Of a stretch of 7,985 bases of DNA, positions 1 to 5,933 are shown piece by piece; within the stretch, counting starts at the first letter, position 1; every line of letters starts with the position of its first letter. Below the pieces are notes generated by a model. It saw only the letters and a list, made by a program, of their open reading frames with translations. It did no database searches and was not told the DNA's origin. A program made the translations under genes and the position numbers. The stretch spans positions 1-7,985 of the forward strand of contig CAKSHG010000093.1 of the NCBI GenBank assembly GCA_934456315.1, read 5' to 3'. The DNA comes from an uncultured Oscillospiraceae bacterium (GTDB taxonomy: Bacteria; Bacillota; Clostridia; Oscillospirales; Ruminococcaceae).

Positions 1-30
1 CTTAGCTACATCTTTTATAGTGATATTCAA
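1..30 (-). CDS. LacI-family transcriptional regulator, N-terminal fragment (continues left of window)
   Basis: Only the first ten codons lie in the window. Read on the minus strand from a TTG start at 30-28 they give MNITIKDVAK, which matches the opening of the LacI/GalR DNA-binding domain (typically M-x-T-I-K-D-V-A-K-x-A-G-V-S), the first helix of the helix-turn-helix. The TTG is preceded by AAGAGGTG (46-39) at an 8-base spacing, and a TTGAAA/TATTAT promoter lies just upstream, so three independent signals agree on a real gene start. LacI-family members are usually sugar-responsive repressors that control neighbouring carbohydrate genes and often themselves. The effector cannot be told from this fragment. 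A galactokinase-like gene lies 1.6 kb away but is separated by rodA, so GalR-like function is only a guess. Confidence 0.82.
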   Translation of the reverse strand, partial: MNITIKDVAK

Positions 31-68
31 GCGCGTTTCACCTCTTATGTTCAGTTGTCTATATTTAT

Positions 69-97
69 ATAATACACCATATGTTAATCGTTTTCAA
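69..97 (-). promoter_or_regulatory. Promoter of the leftward LacI-family gene
   Basis: On the minus strand TTGAAA (97-92) and TATTAT (74-69) are separated by 17 bases. Each hexamer differs from the sigma-A consensus at one position. The predicted transcription start is near 62, giving a leader of about 32 bases that contains the Shine-Dalgarno sequence. Confidence 0.7.
82..96 (-). promoter_or_regulatory. cre-like / LacI-family operator overlapping the -35 box
   Basis: The minus strand reads TGAAAACGATTAACA. Its first twelve bases fit the catabolite-response consensus TGWAANCGNTNWCA, and the terminal CA appears after one extra base. LacI-family operators commonly have a central CG and TG...CA ends. 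The site overlaps the -35 hexamer of the regulator gene, a position suited to autorepression or CcpA repression. Which protein binds is inference. Confidence 0.4.
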
Positions 98-269
98 TTA
101 GCATTTTGCACAAAATTAGCTTTTTGCTCGACCCATTTGTAAAATATTTACTAAGGAATGCGCGCTGGCGCTGACATTGTTAAAAAAGCCGAACTTTTTT
201 AAAATTGAAACGTGATTTTATAAAGAATGGCGAAATTTCATGCGAAGCAGGTTTTGAGCGGTTTTTTCC

Positions 270-298
270 TTGCAAAAAGCCGGAAAAGAGTATATAAT
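270..298 (+). promoter_or_regulatory. Promoter of rodA
   Basis: TTGCAA (270-275) and a perfect TATAAT (293-298) are separated by 17 bases. Transcription would start near 305, leaving a leader of about 70 bases before the rodA ATG. The -10 region is embedded in a run of alternating TA, so a second overlapping -10 a few bases downstream is possible. Confidence 0.7.
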
Positions 299-375
299 AT
301 AATGTGTATATATTCAGTGTTTGCCTATATACCGTCACCTTTGATATCATGACCATCTCCATGGGTAAAATATAA

Positions 376-1515
376 ATGAAAACTGTATTAAAATGGCTAG
401 GAAATTACTTCCGCCACATCGATTGGGTGCTCATGCTGATCTGCCTGTGCATTTCGGCGTTCGACATCTATCTGCTGCTCTCGCTCAACGAGATCGGCTA
501 CGTTAAAATGGACTATATCCATACGCAGATAGTCGCCTGCGTTATCGGCATCGGCGCCTGCATCATCATCGGAATGATCGACTACAAGCGAATGGCGCGC
601 TACTGGTTCATTTATGGTCCGGTCGCCGTTATTCTGCAATTGCTGCTGTGGACCCCGCTGGGCATAAGGCGCGACGACGACCTCGCCTGGCTGAACCTCG
701 GATTCACTACCATTCAGCCCTCCGAGATACTCAAGCTTGCGTTTATCCTCTCGCTTGCCTGGCACATCGCAAAGGTCGGCGATAAGATGAATACCCTGCC
801 ACATTTCCTGCTGCTGTGCGCGCATTTCGCAGTGCCATTTGCGCTGATCATGCTTCAGGGCGACGCCGGCTCCGCGCTGGTGTTCCTGTTCATCTTCATC
901 TGTATGATGTTCGCGGGCGGAATGTCCTGGAAGTACATCGCTGCAGGTCTGGCGGCGACTCCGGTCGTTGCCTACGTCGCGTGGAACTTCGTTATGGGCG
1001 ATCACCACAGGAAACGCTTCGAGCTCATCTGGAACCCCGAACTACAGGAGGCAGAGCGGCTCGGCAGCTACATGCAGCAGTACAACGCGAAGGTCGCGAT
1101 GGGCTCCGGACAGCTGACCGGGCTTGGCACCAACTCCACGACCTACACCTACGTTCCCGAGGGCTACAATGACTTCATCTTTTCCTACATCGGCATGGTG
1201 TTCGGATTCATCGGCTGCATGGGCGTTGTCATTGCGCTTTCCGTGATGTGCCTGAAGCTGCTTTCCGACGCTTCCCTTGCGATCGACCCGCTCGGCAAGC
1301 TGATATGCGTGGGAGTGTTCTCGATGCTCACGTTCCACTGCATAATCAACATCGCGATGGTGCTCTCCGTCGGACCCGTGGTCGGAATCCCGCTGCCATT
1401 CGTCAGCACTGGAGGTACCTCGGTAGTCATGTGCTACGCCTCCCTGGGACCGGTCATGTCAGTCGTGTCGCACCGCGAGAAAAAGAAGCACATGTTCTAT
1501 AAGGAAAAGGAATAA
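376..1515 (+). CDS. rodA: SEDS-family peptidoglycan polymerase, RodA-like
   Basis: This is an integral membrane protein of 379 residues with about ten hydrophobic segments, as usual for the FtsW/RodA/SpoVE family. These enzymes polymerise lipid II into glycan strands together with a class B penicillin-binding protein. Visible signatures are WLNLG followed by QPSE (residues 114-117), GDAGSALV after the fifth segment, a long extracytoplasmic loop (about 205-265) ending in VPEGYNDFIF, and the family block GIPLPFVSTGGTS near the C-terminus. Asp266 in the NDFIF stretch corresponds to the essential catalytic aspartate of RodA. The C-terminus is short and basic (HREKKKH), facing the cytoplasm. RodA is preferred over FtsW because of its isolated position away from division genes and its general resemblance; an extra FtsW/SpoVE paralogue is the alternative. 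The start has no clear Shine-Dalgarno sequence; only GGGT at 363-366 precedes it. Confidence 0.88.
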   Translation: MKTVLKWLGNYFRHIDWVLMLICLCISAFDIYLLLSLNEIGYVKMDYIHTQIVACVIGIGACIIIGMIDYKRMARYWFIYGPVAVILQLLLWTPLGIRRDDDLAWLNLGFTTIQPSEILKLAFILSLAWHIAKVGDKMNTLPHFLLLCAHFAVPFALIMLQGDAGSALVFLFIFICMMFAGGMSWKYIAAGLAATPVVAYVAWNFVMGDHHRKRFELIWNPELQEAERLGSYMQQYNAKVAMGSGQLTGLGTNSTTYTYVPEGYNDFIFSYIGMVFGFIGCMGVVIALSVMCLKLLSDASLAIDPLGKLICVGVFSMLTFHCIINIAMVLSVGPVVGIPLPFVSTGGTSVVMCYASLGPVMSVVSHREKKKHMFYKEKE

Positions 1516-1533
1516 ACCACAACCCCGCGATCC

Positions 1534-1574
1534 ACTGCCAAGGCAGTAAAAATACCGGAGCCGAACGCGGCTCC
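1534..1574 (+). other. Two hairpins between rodA and galK
   Basis: The first is the palindrome ACTGCCAAGGCAGT (1534-1547), followed by AAAAA. The second is GGAGCCG-AACG-CGGCTCC (1557-1574), a perfect 7-base-pair stem with a 4-base loop. Neither is followed by a T run on the plus strand, so they do not form a standard intrinsic terminator for rodA. On the minus strand the larger stem is followed by GGTATTTTT, but no minus-strand gene ends there. They may be a processing or attenuation structure in the galK leader. No promoter was recognised between the genes, so read-through from rodA is plausible. Confidence 0.45.
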
Positions 1575-1596
1575 GCAAAACCAAAACCTCACGAAT

Positions 1597-1602
1597 GAAA
1601 GG
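1597..1602 (+). promoter_or_regulatory. Shine-Dalgarno sequence that sets the galK start
   Basis: GAAAGG ends 10 bases before the ATG at 1613. The in-frame ATG at 1595 overlaps this sequence and has only CCTCAC-type bases upstream, so 1613 is the better start. Confidence 0.6.
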
Positions 1603-1612
1603 TAACACCCAA

Positions 1613-2866
1613 ATGAAACCAGTAATCTCGACCATCAAGGACATCTACCCCAACTCACAGGCTGAAGCGCAGAAGCAGCGCTACAAGAACGCCGTGACCG
1701 CATTCGCAGAGCATTTCGGCTCCATCGGCGAGCACAGATTCTTCTCCGCGCCGGGCAGGACCGAGATCTGCGGAAACCACACCGACCACAACCACGGCAA
1801 GGTTTTCGCGGCAAGCGTCAACCTTGACGTTATCGCTGTCGTAGAGCCTACCGACGATGGAAAGATCGTCATCAAGTCCGAGGGATTCCCGGAGGATTCC
1901 GTCGACCTCTCCCAGCTTGGGGTCGTTCCCGAGGAGAAGAACACCTCCGCTTCGCTGATACGCGGCGTTGCAGCAGGCTTCGAGAAGGAAGGCATGAAGA
2001 TCGGCGGCTTCCGCGCCTACACCACGTCCGATGTAATGAAGGGCAGCGGACTTTCCTCCTCTGCGGCGTTTGAGGTACTGGTCGGAACTATCCTTTCACA
2101 TCTCTACAACGGCGGTCAGGTGAGCGCAGTGAAGATCGCGCAGATCTCCCAGTTCGCAGAAAACGTGTACTTCGGCAAGCCCTCCGGACTGATGGATCAG
2201 ATGGCGTCCTCCGTCGGCGGATTCATCGCGATAGACTTCAAGGACACCTCCAGCCCCATCATCGAGAGCGTACCCGCAGACTTCGAGAAGTTCGGACATG
2301 CCCTGTGCATCGTTGACGCAAAAGGCGACCACGCCGACCTCACCGACGAGTACGCGGCTATCCCGCAGGAAATGAAGGCAGTTGCAGGATACTTCACCTG
2401 CGACACCCTCCGCCAGCTCTCCAAGAGCGACATCATGCTGAATATCCGCGAGCTGCGCGAACAGTTCGGCGACAGAGCCGTGCTCCGCTCCATTCACTTC
2501 TTCGACGAGAACGAGCGCGTTGACAAGCTGGTACACGCCCTCAAGGCAGGCAACTTCGACGACTTCCTCTCCAGTGTGAAGGAATCCGGCGACAGCTCCT
2601 ACAAGTACCTCCAGAACATCTACGCGTCCTCCGACGTAAAGCATCAGTGCCTTTCCATCGCGCTGAACGTTGCAGAGTACTCCCTCCATCGCAAGGGCGC
2701 TTGCAGAGTTCACGGCGGCGGCTTCGCAGGCACTATCCAGGCGTTCGTTCCGCTTGACATGCTCCAGCAGTTCAAGATGAACATCGAGAGAACATTCGGC
2801 GCAGGCTCCTGCCACGTTCTAAGCGTTCGCCCCATCGGCGGAACCGAAGTCAGCATTGAAGAATAA
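1613..2866 (+). CDS. galK: Galactokinase-like GHMP kinase
   Basis: The protein has 417 residues from the chosen start and belongs to the GHMP sugar kinases. Galactokinase phosphorylates alpha-D-galactose at C1 with ATP in the Leloir pathway. Motif 1 is APGRTEICGNHTDHNHG (residues 47-62), the ATP loop is GSGLSSSAA (144-152), the catalytic-base aspartate region is PSGLMDQM with Asp195, and motif 3 is CRVHGGGFAGT (364-374). Length and motif spacing fit GalK. Oddly, motif 1 carries Asn55 where classical galactokinases have the galactose-contacting Glu of GEHTDY, and His replaces the Tyr. This GNHTDH type is, as far as I recall, common in clostridial proteins annotated as galactokinase, so a different sugar preference is possible. 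No galT or galE lies beside it. Transcription is probably from rodA or from an unrecognised promoter in the 97-base gap. Confidence 0.85.
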   Translation: MKPVISTIKDIYPNSQAEAQKQRYKNAVTAFAEHFGSIGEHRFFSAPGRTEICGNHTDHNHGKVFAASVNLDVIAVVEPTDDGKIVIKSEGFPEDSVDLSQLGVVPEEKNTSASLIRGVAAGFEKEGMKIGGFRAYTTSDVMKGSGLSSSAAFEVLVGTILSHLYNGGQVSAVKIAQISQFAENVYFGKPSGLMDQMASSVGGFIAIDFKDTSSPIIESVPADFEKFGHALCIVDAKGDHADLTDEYAAIPQEMKAVAGYFTCDTLRQLSKSDIMLNIRELREQFGDRAVLRSIHFFDENERVDKLVHALKAGNFDDFLSSVKESGDSSYKYLQNIYASSDVKHQCLSIALNVAEYSLHRKGACRVHGGGFAGTIQAFVPLDMLQQFKMNIERTFGAGSCHVLSVRPIGGTEVSIEE

Positions 2867-2987
2867 TTCGGAATGCGTGATTCGGAATTATGATTGCCGC
2901 TGTCGCGGCAGGATTCCGAGCGTATTTTGATACGTCCCACGAAGTGGGACACCGAAATTCCGAATTCCGAATTCATAATTCCGAATT
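2865..2987. repeat. Inverted-repeat element with three internal hairpins (MITE/REP-like)
   Basis: The element starts in the galK stop codon and ends where the hflX terminator begins. Its ends are AATTCGGAAT (2865-2874) and ATTCCGAATT (2978-2987), exact inverted repeats. A longer 14-base perfect inverted pair lies at 2880-2893 and 2973-2986 (ATTCGGAATTATGA and complement). The right arm contains AATTCCG three times. Between the arms are three stems: TGCCGC-TGTC-GCGGCA (2895-2910), CGTAT-TTTG-ATACG (2921-2934) and GTCCCAC-GAA-GTGGGAC (2934-2950). There is no coding capacity. The design resembles non-autonomous mobile repeats or REP/BIME elements found dispersed in clostridial genomes. No second copy is in this window, so mobility is inference. 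Confidence 0.65.
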
Positions 2988-3011
2988 AAAAAAGCGGGGC
3001 TTTCGCCCCGC
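2988..3011 (-). terminator. Intrinsic terminator of hflX
   Basis: On the minus strand the stem GCGGGGC-GAAA-GCCCCGC (3011-2994), with a GNRA loop, is followed directly by six T (2993-2988). It begins five bases after the hflX stop codon. In the plus direction the stem is followed by AAAGG, so it should not stop galK transcription well. Confidence 0.85.
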
Positions 3012-3016
3012 AAAGG

Positions 3017-4249
3017 TTATTCGGTTTCGTACTCCGACATCTGCTTTATCAGCATCTGGTCTACCAGCGCGTCGACCAGCACGCCGCTTTCGGTGTACTC
3101 CTCGGTGAACACCTTTCCGTTTTCGCGCAGCTTCGCTGTGTAGCCTGCCTTATCATAGGGAAGCAGCAGCTTCATGCGCTTTGCGGTTTCCGGCAGATTT
3201 GCCGCGATGACCTGAAGCAGCCGGTCGATGCCCTGCGCCTTTTTAGCGCTTATCTTGACCGTGGAGCTGTCCTCCGGGATATTCTCGGTCAGCAGGTCGC
3301 ATTTGTTCAGCACGGTCACTACCGGGATCTCCGCCGCTCCAAGGTCCGCAAGGGTCTTGAGCGTTACGTCGGCTTTCTCGGCAGCCTCCGGGTCGGATAC
3401 GTCGCAGACGTGGATTATGATATCCGCGCAGGCTGCCTCCTCGAGCGTGGATTTGAACGCTTCCACCAGATGGTGCGGCAGGCGGCGGATAAGCCCTACG
3501 GTATCTACCAGCAGCAGGCTCCTCCCGTCTGGCAGCTCGATTGCCCGGGAAGTCGGGTCGAGGGTCGCGAACAGCTTATCCTCCGCGAGGACGCCAGCTC
3601 CGGTCAGCAGGTTCAGCAGCGTGGATTTTCCCGCGTTGGTGTAGCCTACTATCGCTCCGACCTGAACGCTGTCTTTCCTGCGGCGCTCACGGGCGTAGCC
3701 GCGGCGCTCCTCCAGCTCTTTCAGCTCCGCGGAGAGCTTGTCGATACGGCGGCGGATATGCCGGCGGTCGGTTTCGAGCTGGGTTTCGCCAGGTCCGCGC
3801 GTTCCGATTCCGCCTCCCAGCCTGGACAGCGACGCGCCGATACCCATCAGACGCGGCAGACGGTACTTGAGCTGCGCAAGCTCTACCTGGAGCTTGCCCT
3901 CCCTTGATACCGCGCGCCCTGCGAAGATGTCCAGTATCAGCATGGTGCGGTCGATCACGCGGACGTCGGTTTCGTCCTCAACGTTTCGTATCTGCGAAGC
4001 AGTAAGCTCGCAGTCGAATATCAGCAGCTCCGCGCCGAGGGAGCCGCACAGCTCCTTTACCTCGGCAAGCTTTCCCTCGCCTATCACGGTCGCAGGCTCA
4101 TACGCCTCGCGTTTCTGGAGGACTCTTGCAAGCTCCTCCGCTCCGGCGGTCTTTGCAAGCTCTGCAAGCTCGTCCATGGAGCTTTCGGCGTCGTACTCGC
4201 CGGTGTCCGCACCGATGAGTATCGCCCTTGTAAGGTGTTTTTCTTCCAT
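3017..4249 (-). CDS. hflX: Ribosome-associated GTPase HflX
   Basis: HflX, 410 residues, is a cytoplasmic translational GTPase that binds the 50S subunit and splits stalled 70S ribosomes; some homologues give resistance to macrolides and lincosamides. The N-terminal HflX domain (about 1-190) ends in the family signature GGIGTRGPGETQLE (146-159) and a charged coiled helix (160-193). The G domain shows G1 GYTNAGKST (202-210), switch I ATLDPT (228-233), G3 DTVG (249-252), G4 NKCD (315-318) and a G5-like SAKKAQG (334-340). A short C-terminal domain follows. The length is normal and no key residue is missing. The start is fixed by AAGGAG (4260-4255) five bases from the ATG. The gene stands alone, with its own strong promoter, a structured leader and a terminator. 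Confidence 0.95.
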   Translation of the reverse strand: MEEKHLTRAILIGADTGEYDAESSMDELAELAKTAGAEELARVLQKREAYEPATVIGEGKLAEVKELCGSLGAELLIFDCELTASQIRNVEDETDVRVIDRTMLILDIFAGRAVSREGKLQVELAQLKYRLPRLMGIGASLSRLGGGIGTRGPGETQLETDRRHIRRRIDKLSAELKELEERRGYARERRRKDSVQVGAIVGYTNAGKSTLLNLLTGAGVLAEDKLFATLDPTSRAIELPDGRSLLLVDTVGLIRRLPHHLVEAFKSTLEEAACADIIIHVCDVSDPEAAEKADVTLKTLADLGAAEIPVVTVLNKCDLLTENIPEDSSTVKISAKKAQGIDRLLQVIAANLPETAKRMKLLLPYDKAGYTAKLRENGKVFTEEYTESGVLVDALVDQMLIKQMSEYETE

Positions 4250-4332
4250 AATTACTCCTTCTCATGTTACCCCATACGGAGTAATTTTCCCGACCTGCGC
4301 GTGAGTATGCAGGCGTAAGTAATTACACACAT
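4250..4332 (-). promoter_or_regulatory. hflX leader with ribosome-binding-site-sequestering pairings
   Basis: On the minus strand ATTACTCC (4285-4278) is the exact complement of GGAGTAAT (4258-4251), which contains the hflX Shine-Dalgarno core; the loop is 19 bases. A second upstream segment, TAATTACT (4325-4318), is the exact complement of AGTAATTA (4256-4249), which covers the end of the Shine-Dalgarno and the A of the ATG. The two upstream segments share AATTACT and compete for the same target. Between them CCTGC/GCAGG (4313-4294) can form a 5-base-pair stem. This suggests translational control of hflX; the trigger is unknown. Confidence 0.5.
4267..4332 (-). CDS. Possible 21-codon leader peptide upstream of hflX
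   Basis: An ATG at 4332-4330 opens 21 codons (beginning MCVITYACIL, ending LLRMG) and stops with TAA at 4269-4267, 17 bases before the hflX ATG. Its last codons run through the segment that pairs with the hflX ribosome binding site, so a ribosome on this frame would open or hold that pairing. Against it, the ATG coincides with the predicted transcription start, so it would need leaderless initiation, and no Shine-Dalgarno is visible. A two-codon ATG-GGG-TAA frame lies at its end. Confidence 0.22.
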   Translation of the reverse strand: MCVITYACILTRRSGKLLRMG

Positions 4333-4338
4333 ATCGGT

Positions 4339-4367
4339 ATTATAACAGTAATTGCCGGATATGTCAA
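4339..4367 (-). promoter_or_regulatory. Consensus sigma-A promoter of hflX
   Basis: The minus strand carries a perfect TTGACA (4367-4362) and a perfect TATAAT (4344-4339) with the ideal 17-base spacer. Transcription is predicted to start at about 4332, giving a leader of some 83 bases. A perfect-consensus promoter on a stress GTPase fits high basal transcription with control exerted later, at the leader. Confidence 0.9.
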
Positions 4368-4378
4368 GTACAAAATCG

Positions 4379-4416
4379 ACCGCCCAGTCGCGGTTATATA
4401 AACGGGCGAAAGCCCG
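4379..4416 (+). other. Hairpins in the nadB leader
   Basis: Two small stems precede nadB: ACCGC-CCAGTC-GCGGT (4379-4394) and CGGGC-GAAA-GCCCG (4403-4416), the latter with a GNRA tetraloop and ending 6 bases before the Shine-Dalgarno. Between them is TATATAAA (4395-4402), the only -10-like sequence, with no good -35 at the right distance. A clear nadB promoter was not found in the 187-base divergent gap. Confidence 0.4.
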
Positions 4417-4422
4417 GAAAAG

Positions 4423-4427
4423 AAAGG
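4423..4427 (+). promoter_or_regulatory. Shine-Dalgarno sequence supporting the TTG start of nadB
   Basis: AAAGG ends 9 bases before TTG at 4437. The next in-frame residues KFQRYDVIIVGTG are the expected NadB N-terminus, and no in-frame ATG occurs before the FAD-binding motif, so TTG is the natural start. Confidence 0.65.
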
Positions 4428-4436
4428 CTGATAGCT

Positions 4437-5933
4437 TTGAAATTCCAAAGATATGACGTTATCATCGTCGGCACGGGTATCTCCGGTATCTACGCCGCGC
4501 TGAACCTTGCCCCGGATCTTAAGATCCTCATGCTTAGCAAGAGGGAGCTCACGCTCTGCAACTCTGCGCTCGCGCAGGGCGGCGTTGCGGCTGTCATGGA
4601 CAAGGAGAATGACAGCTACGATCTGCATATAAAGGACACACTCATCGCAGGACACTACAAGAACAACCTCGACAACGTAAAGATCCTCGTCGAGCAGGGT
4701 CCCACCGATGTAATGCGCCTGAAGGAGAAATACGGAGTTGAATTCGACCTCAAGCAGGACGGCAGCATCGAGCTGACCCGCGAGGGCGGACACTCCCGCC
4801 GCCGTATCGCCCACCACAAGGACACCACCGGCTTCGAGATAGAAACCAACCTGATAAAGCAGGTGCAGGAGCTGAAAAACGTGACCGTTGTCAACTGGTC
4901 AGTGCTGTGCCGTCTGGAGAAGCAGGACAACATGTTCTTCGCGGACGTGCTCGCGCACAACGACGAGCCCGGCAAGCAGGAGCACCAGTACTACTGCGCT
5001 GACGCGGTTATCCTCGCGACCGGTGGTATCGGCAGGGTCTACGACTTCACGACAAACTCCGCGATAGCTACCGGCGACGGTATCCAGCTCGCGTACAACC
5101 TCGGCGCCGAGATAAAGAACCTTAGCTACGTCCAGTTCCACCCGACGGCGTTCGCCGACCGCAAGAACCGCGAATGCTTCCTGGTTTCCGAGGCGGTCCG
5201 CGGCGAGGGCGCATACCTCCTCAACTGCCACAAGGAGCGCTTCATGCAGAAGTATGAGCCGGAGCGCAAGGAGCTTGCTCCCCGCGACGTGGTTTCCGAG
5301 TGCATGATGAAGGAGCAGGCTGAAACCGGCTCCGATGAATTCTGGCTGGATATTTCCTACAAGGATCCCGAGTTCGTCAAGGGACACTTCCCGATGATAT
5401 ACAGCAAGGTGCTCGAAAAGGGCTACGACATGACTAAGGAACCGTTCCCGGTTTACCCCTGCCAGCACTACCTCATGGGCGGTATCAATGTCGACGGCAA
5501 GGGTGCAACGAACATTCCCGGGCTGTACGCTGCGGGCGAATGCTCCCACACCGGCGTACACGGAAAGAACCGTCTTGCCAGCAACTCCCTGCTGGAGGCG
5601 CTGGTATTCTCCCGCCTTATCGCCGAGGACATCACCAAGAACCGCCGCGAGGACGACCGCGAGTATGTCGAGTACCCGATGAGCTCCCCGGAGGGCAAGC
5701 CGCTCCCGCACGGTATCCGCACCGAGATACGCCACATCATGCAGAAGGCATACTTCATCAAGCCGAACTACGAGGAAGCCGAAAAGGGTCTGGAGCGCAT
5801 AAAGGAGCTGAAGGACCAGGTATACAACGGCGGCTATGAGATAACCTCCGATTTTGTTGAAACCAAGTCGCTGGTCACAGTGGCTTACATAATCCTCTCC
5901 GAGGTACTTGAAAGGAAGGGCAAGGACGAATGA
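4437..5933 (+). CDS. nadB: L-aspartate oxidase
   Basis: This 498-residue flavoprotein oxidises L-aspartate to iminoaspartate, the first step of de novo NAD synthesis; in anaerobes fumarate can accept the electrons. It starts at TTG. The FAD-binding fold shows DVIIVGTGISG (residues 7-17) and SALAQGGVAA (43-52). The substrate region has GGHSRRRIAH (117-126) and HPTAF (235-239), followed by SEAVRGEGAYL (251-261) and PRDVVS with Arg283, the position of the conserved active-site arginine. The second flavin segment is GLYAAGECSHTGVHG (362-376) followed by NRLASNSLLEALV (378-390). The short C-terminal helical domain makes it smaller than the roughly 540-residue E. coli enzyme. The HxGxNRLASNSLLE pattern and the partnership with nadC separate it from succinate dehydrogenase and fumarate reductase flavoproteins. 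Its stop codon overlaps the nadC start. Confidence 0.95.
   Translation: MKFQRYDVIIVGTGISGIYAALNLAPDLKILMLSKRELTLCNSALAQGGVAAVMDKENDSYDLHIKDTLIAGHYKNNLDNVKILVEQGPTDVMRLKEKYGVEFDLKQDGSIELTREGGHSRRRIAHHKDTTGFEIETNLIKQVQELKNVTVVNWSVLCRLEKQDNMFFADVLAHNDEPGKQEHQYYCADAVILATGGIGRVYDFTTNSAIATGDGIQLAYNLGAEIKNLSYVQFHPTAFADRKNRECFLVSEAVRGEGAYLLNCHKERFMQKYEPERKELAPRDVVSECMMKEQAETGSDEFWLDISYKDPEFVKGHFPMIYSKVLEKGYDMTKEPFPVYPCQHYLMGGINVDGKGATNIPGLYAAGECSHTGVHGKNRLASNSLLEALVFSRLIAEDITKNRREDDREYVEYPMSSPEGKPLPHGIRTEIRHIMQKAYFIKPNYEEAEKGLERIKELKDQVYNGGYEITSDFVETKSLVTVAYIILSEVLERKGKDE

Larger units (their letters stand above)
31..375. other. AT-rich divergent intergenic region between the LacI-type gene and rodA
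   Basis: This stretch of 345 bases is far more AT-rich than the flanking genes and holds no convincing coding region. It contains the leftward promoter and operator (69-97), the rodA promoter (270-298), and a weaker rightward promoter-like pair, TTGTTA at 177-182 and TAAAAT at 200-205 with a 17-base spacer. A second TTGAAACG box occurs on the plus strand at 205-212. The A/T inverted repeat around 182-200 (AAAAAAG then CTTTTTT) is too weak to call a terminator. Confidence 0.75.

Noticed and set aside
182..200. AAAAAAG...CTTTTTT inverted repeat as a terminator
   Set aside because: The stem is almost wholly A-T with a 5-base loop; it lacks the GC core of an intrinsic terminator and no gene ends there.
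180..362. A 60-codon minus-strand frame in the rodA leader region
   Set aside because: It runs antisense through the rodA promoter, is Lys/Phe/Ser-rich from AT-rich DNA and has no Shine-Dalgarno sequence.
397..1008. A long open frame on the minus strand within rodA
   Set aside because: It is antisense to a well-conserved gene, rich in His, Arg and Gln, with no recognisable domain or ribosome binding site; it results from the GC-rich codon pattern.
1557..1574. Hairpin as an intrinsic terminator of rodA
   Set aside because: The stem is good but is followed by GCAAAACC on the plus strand rather than a T run.
2096..2815. A 239-codon open frame antisense to galK
   Set aside because: GHMP motifs are intact on the plus strand; the antisense frame has no family features and is a codon-bias artefact.
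4362..4372. TGTCAAGTACA as a possible NiaR (niacin repressor) operator for nadBC
   Set aside because: It resembles the TGT...ACA form of NiaR sites as I remember it, but has one extra base, only 3-base symmetric arms, and is fully explained by overlap with the hflX -35 box. Testable by comparing nadBC upstream regions of relatives.
4899..5735. A 278-codon open frame antisense to nadB
   Set aside because: All NadB motifs lie on the plus strand; the antisense product has low-complexity Val/Leu/Ala composition and no start signals.
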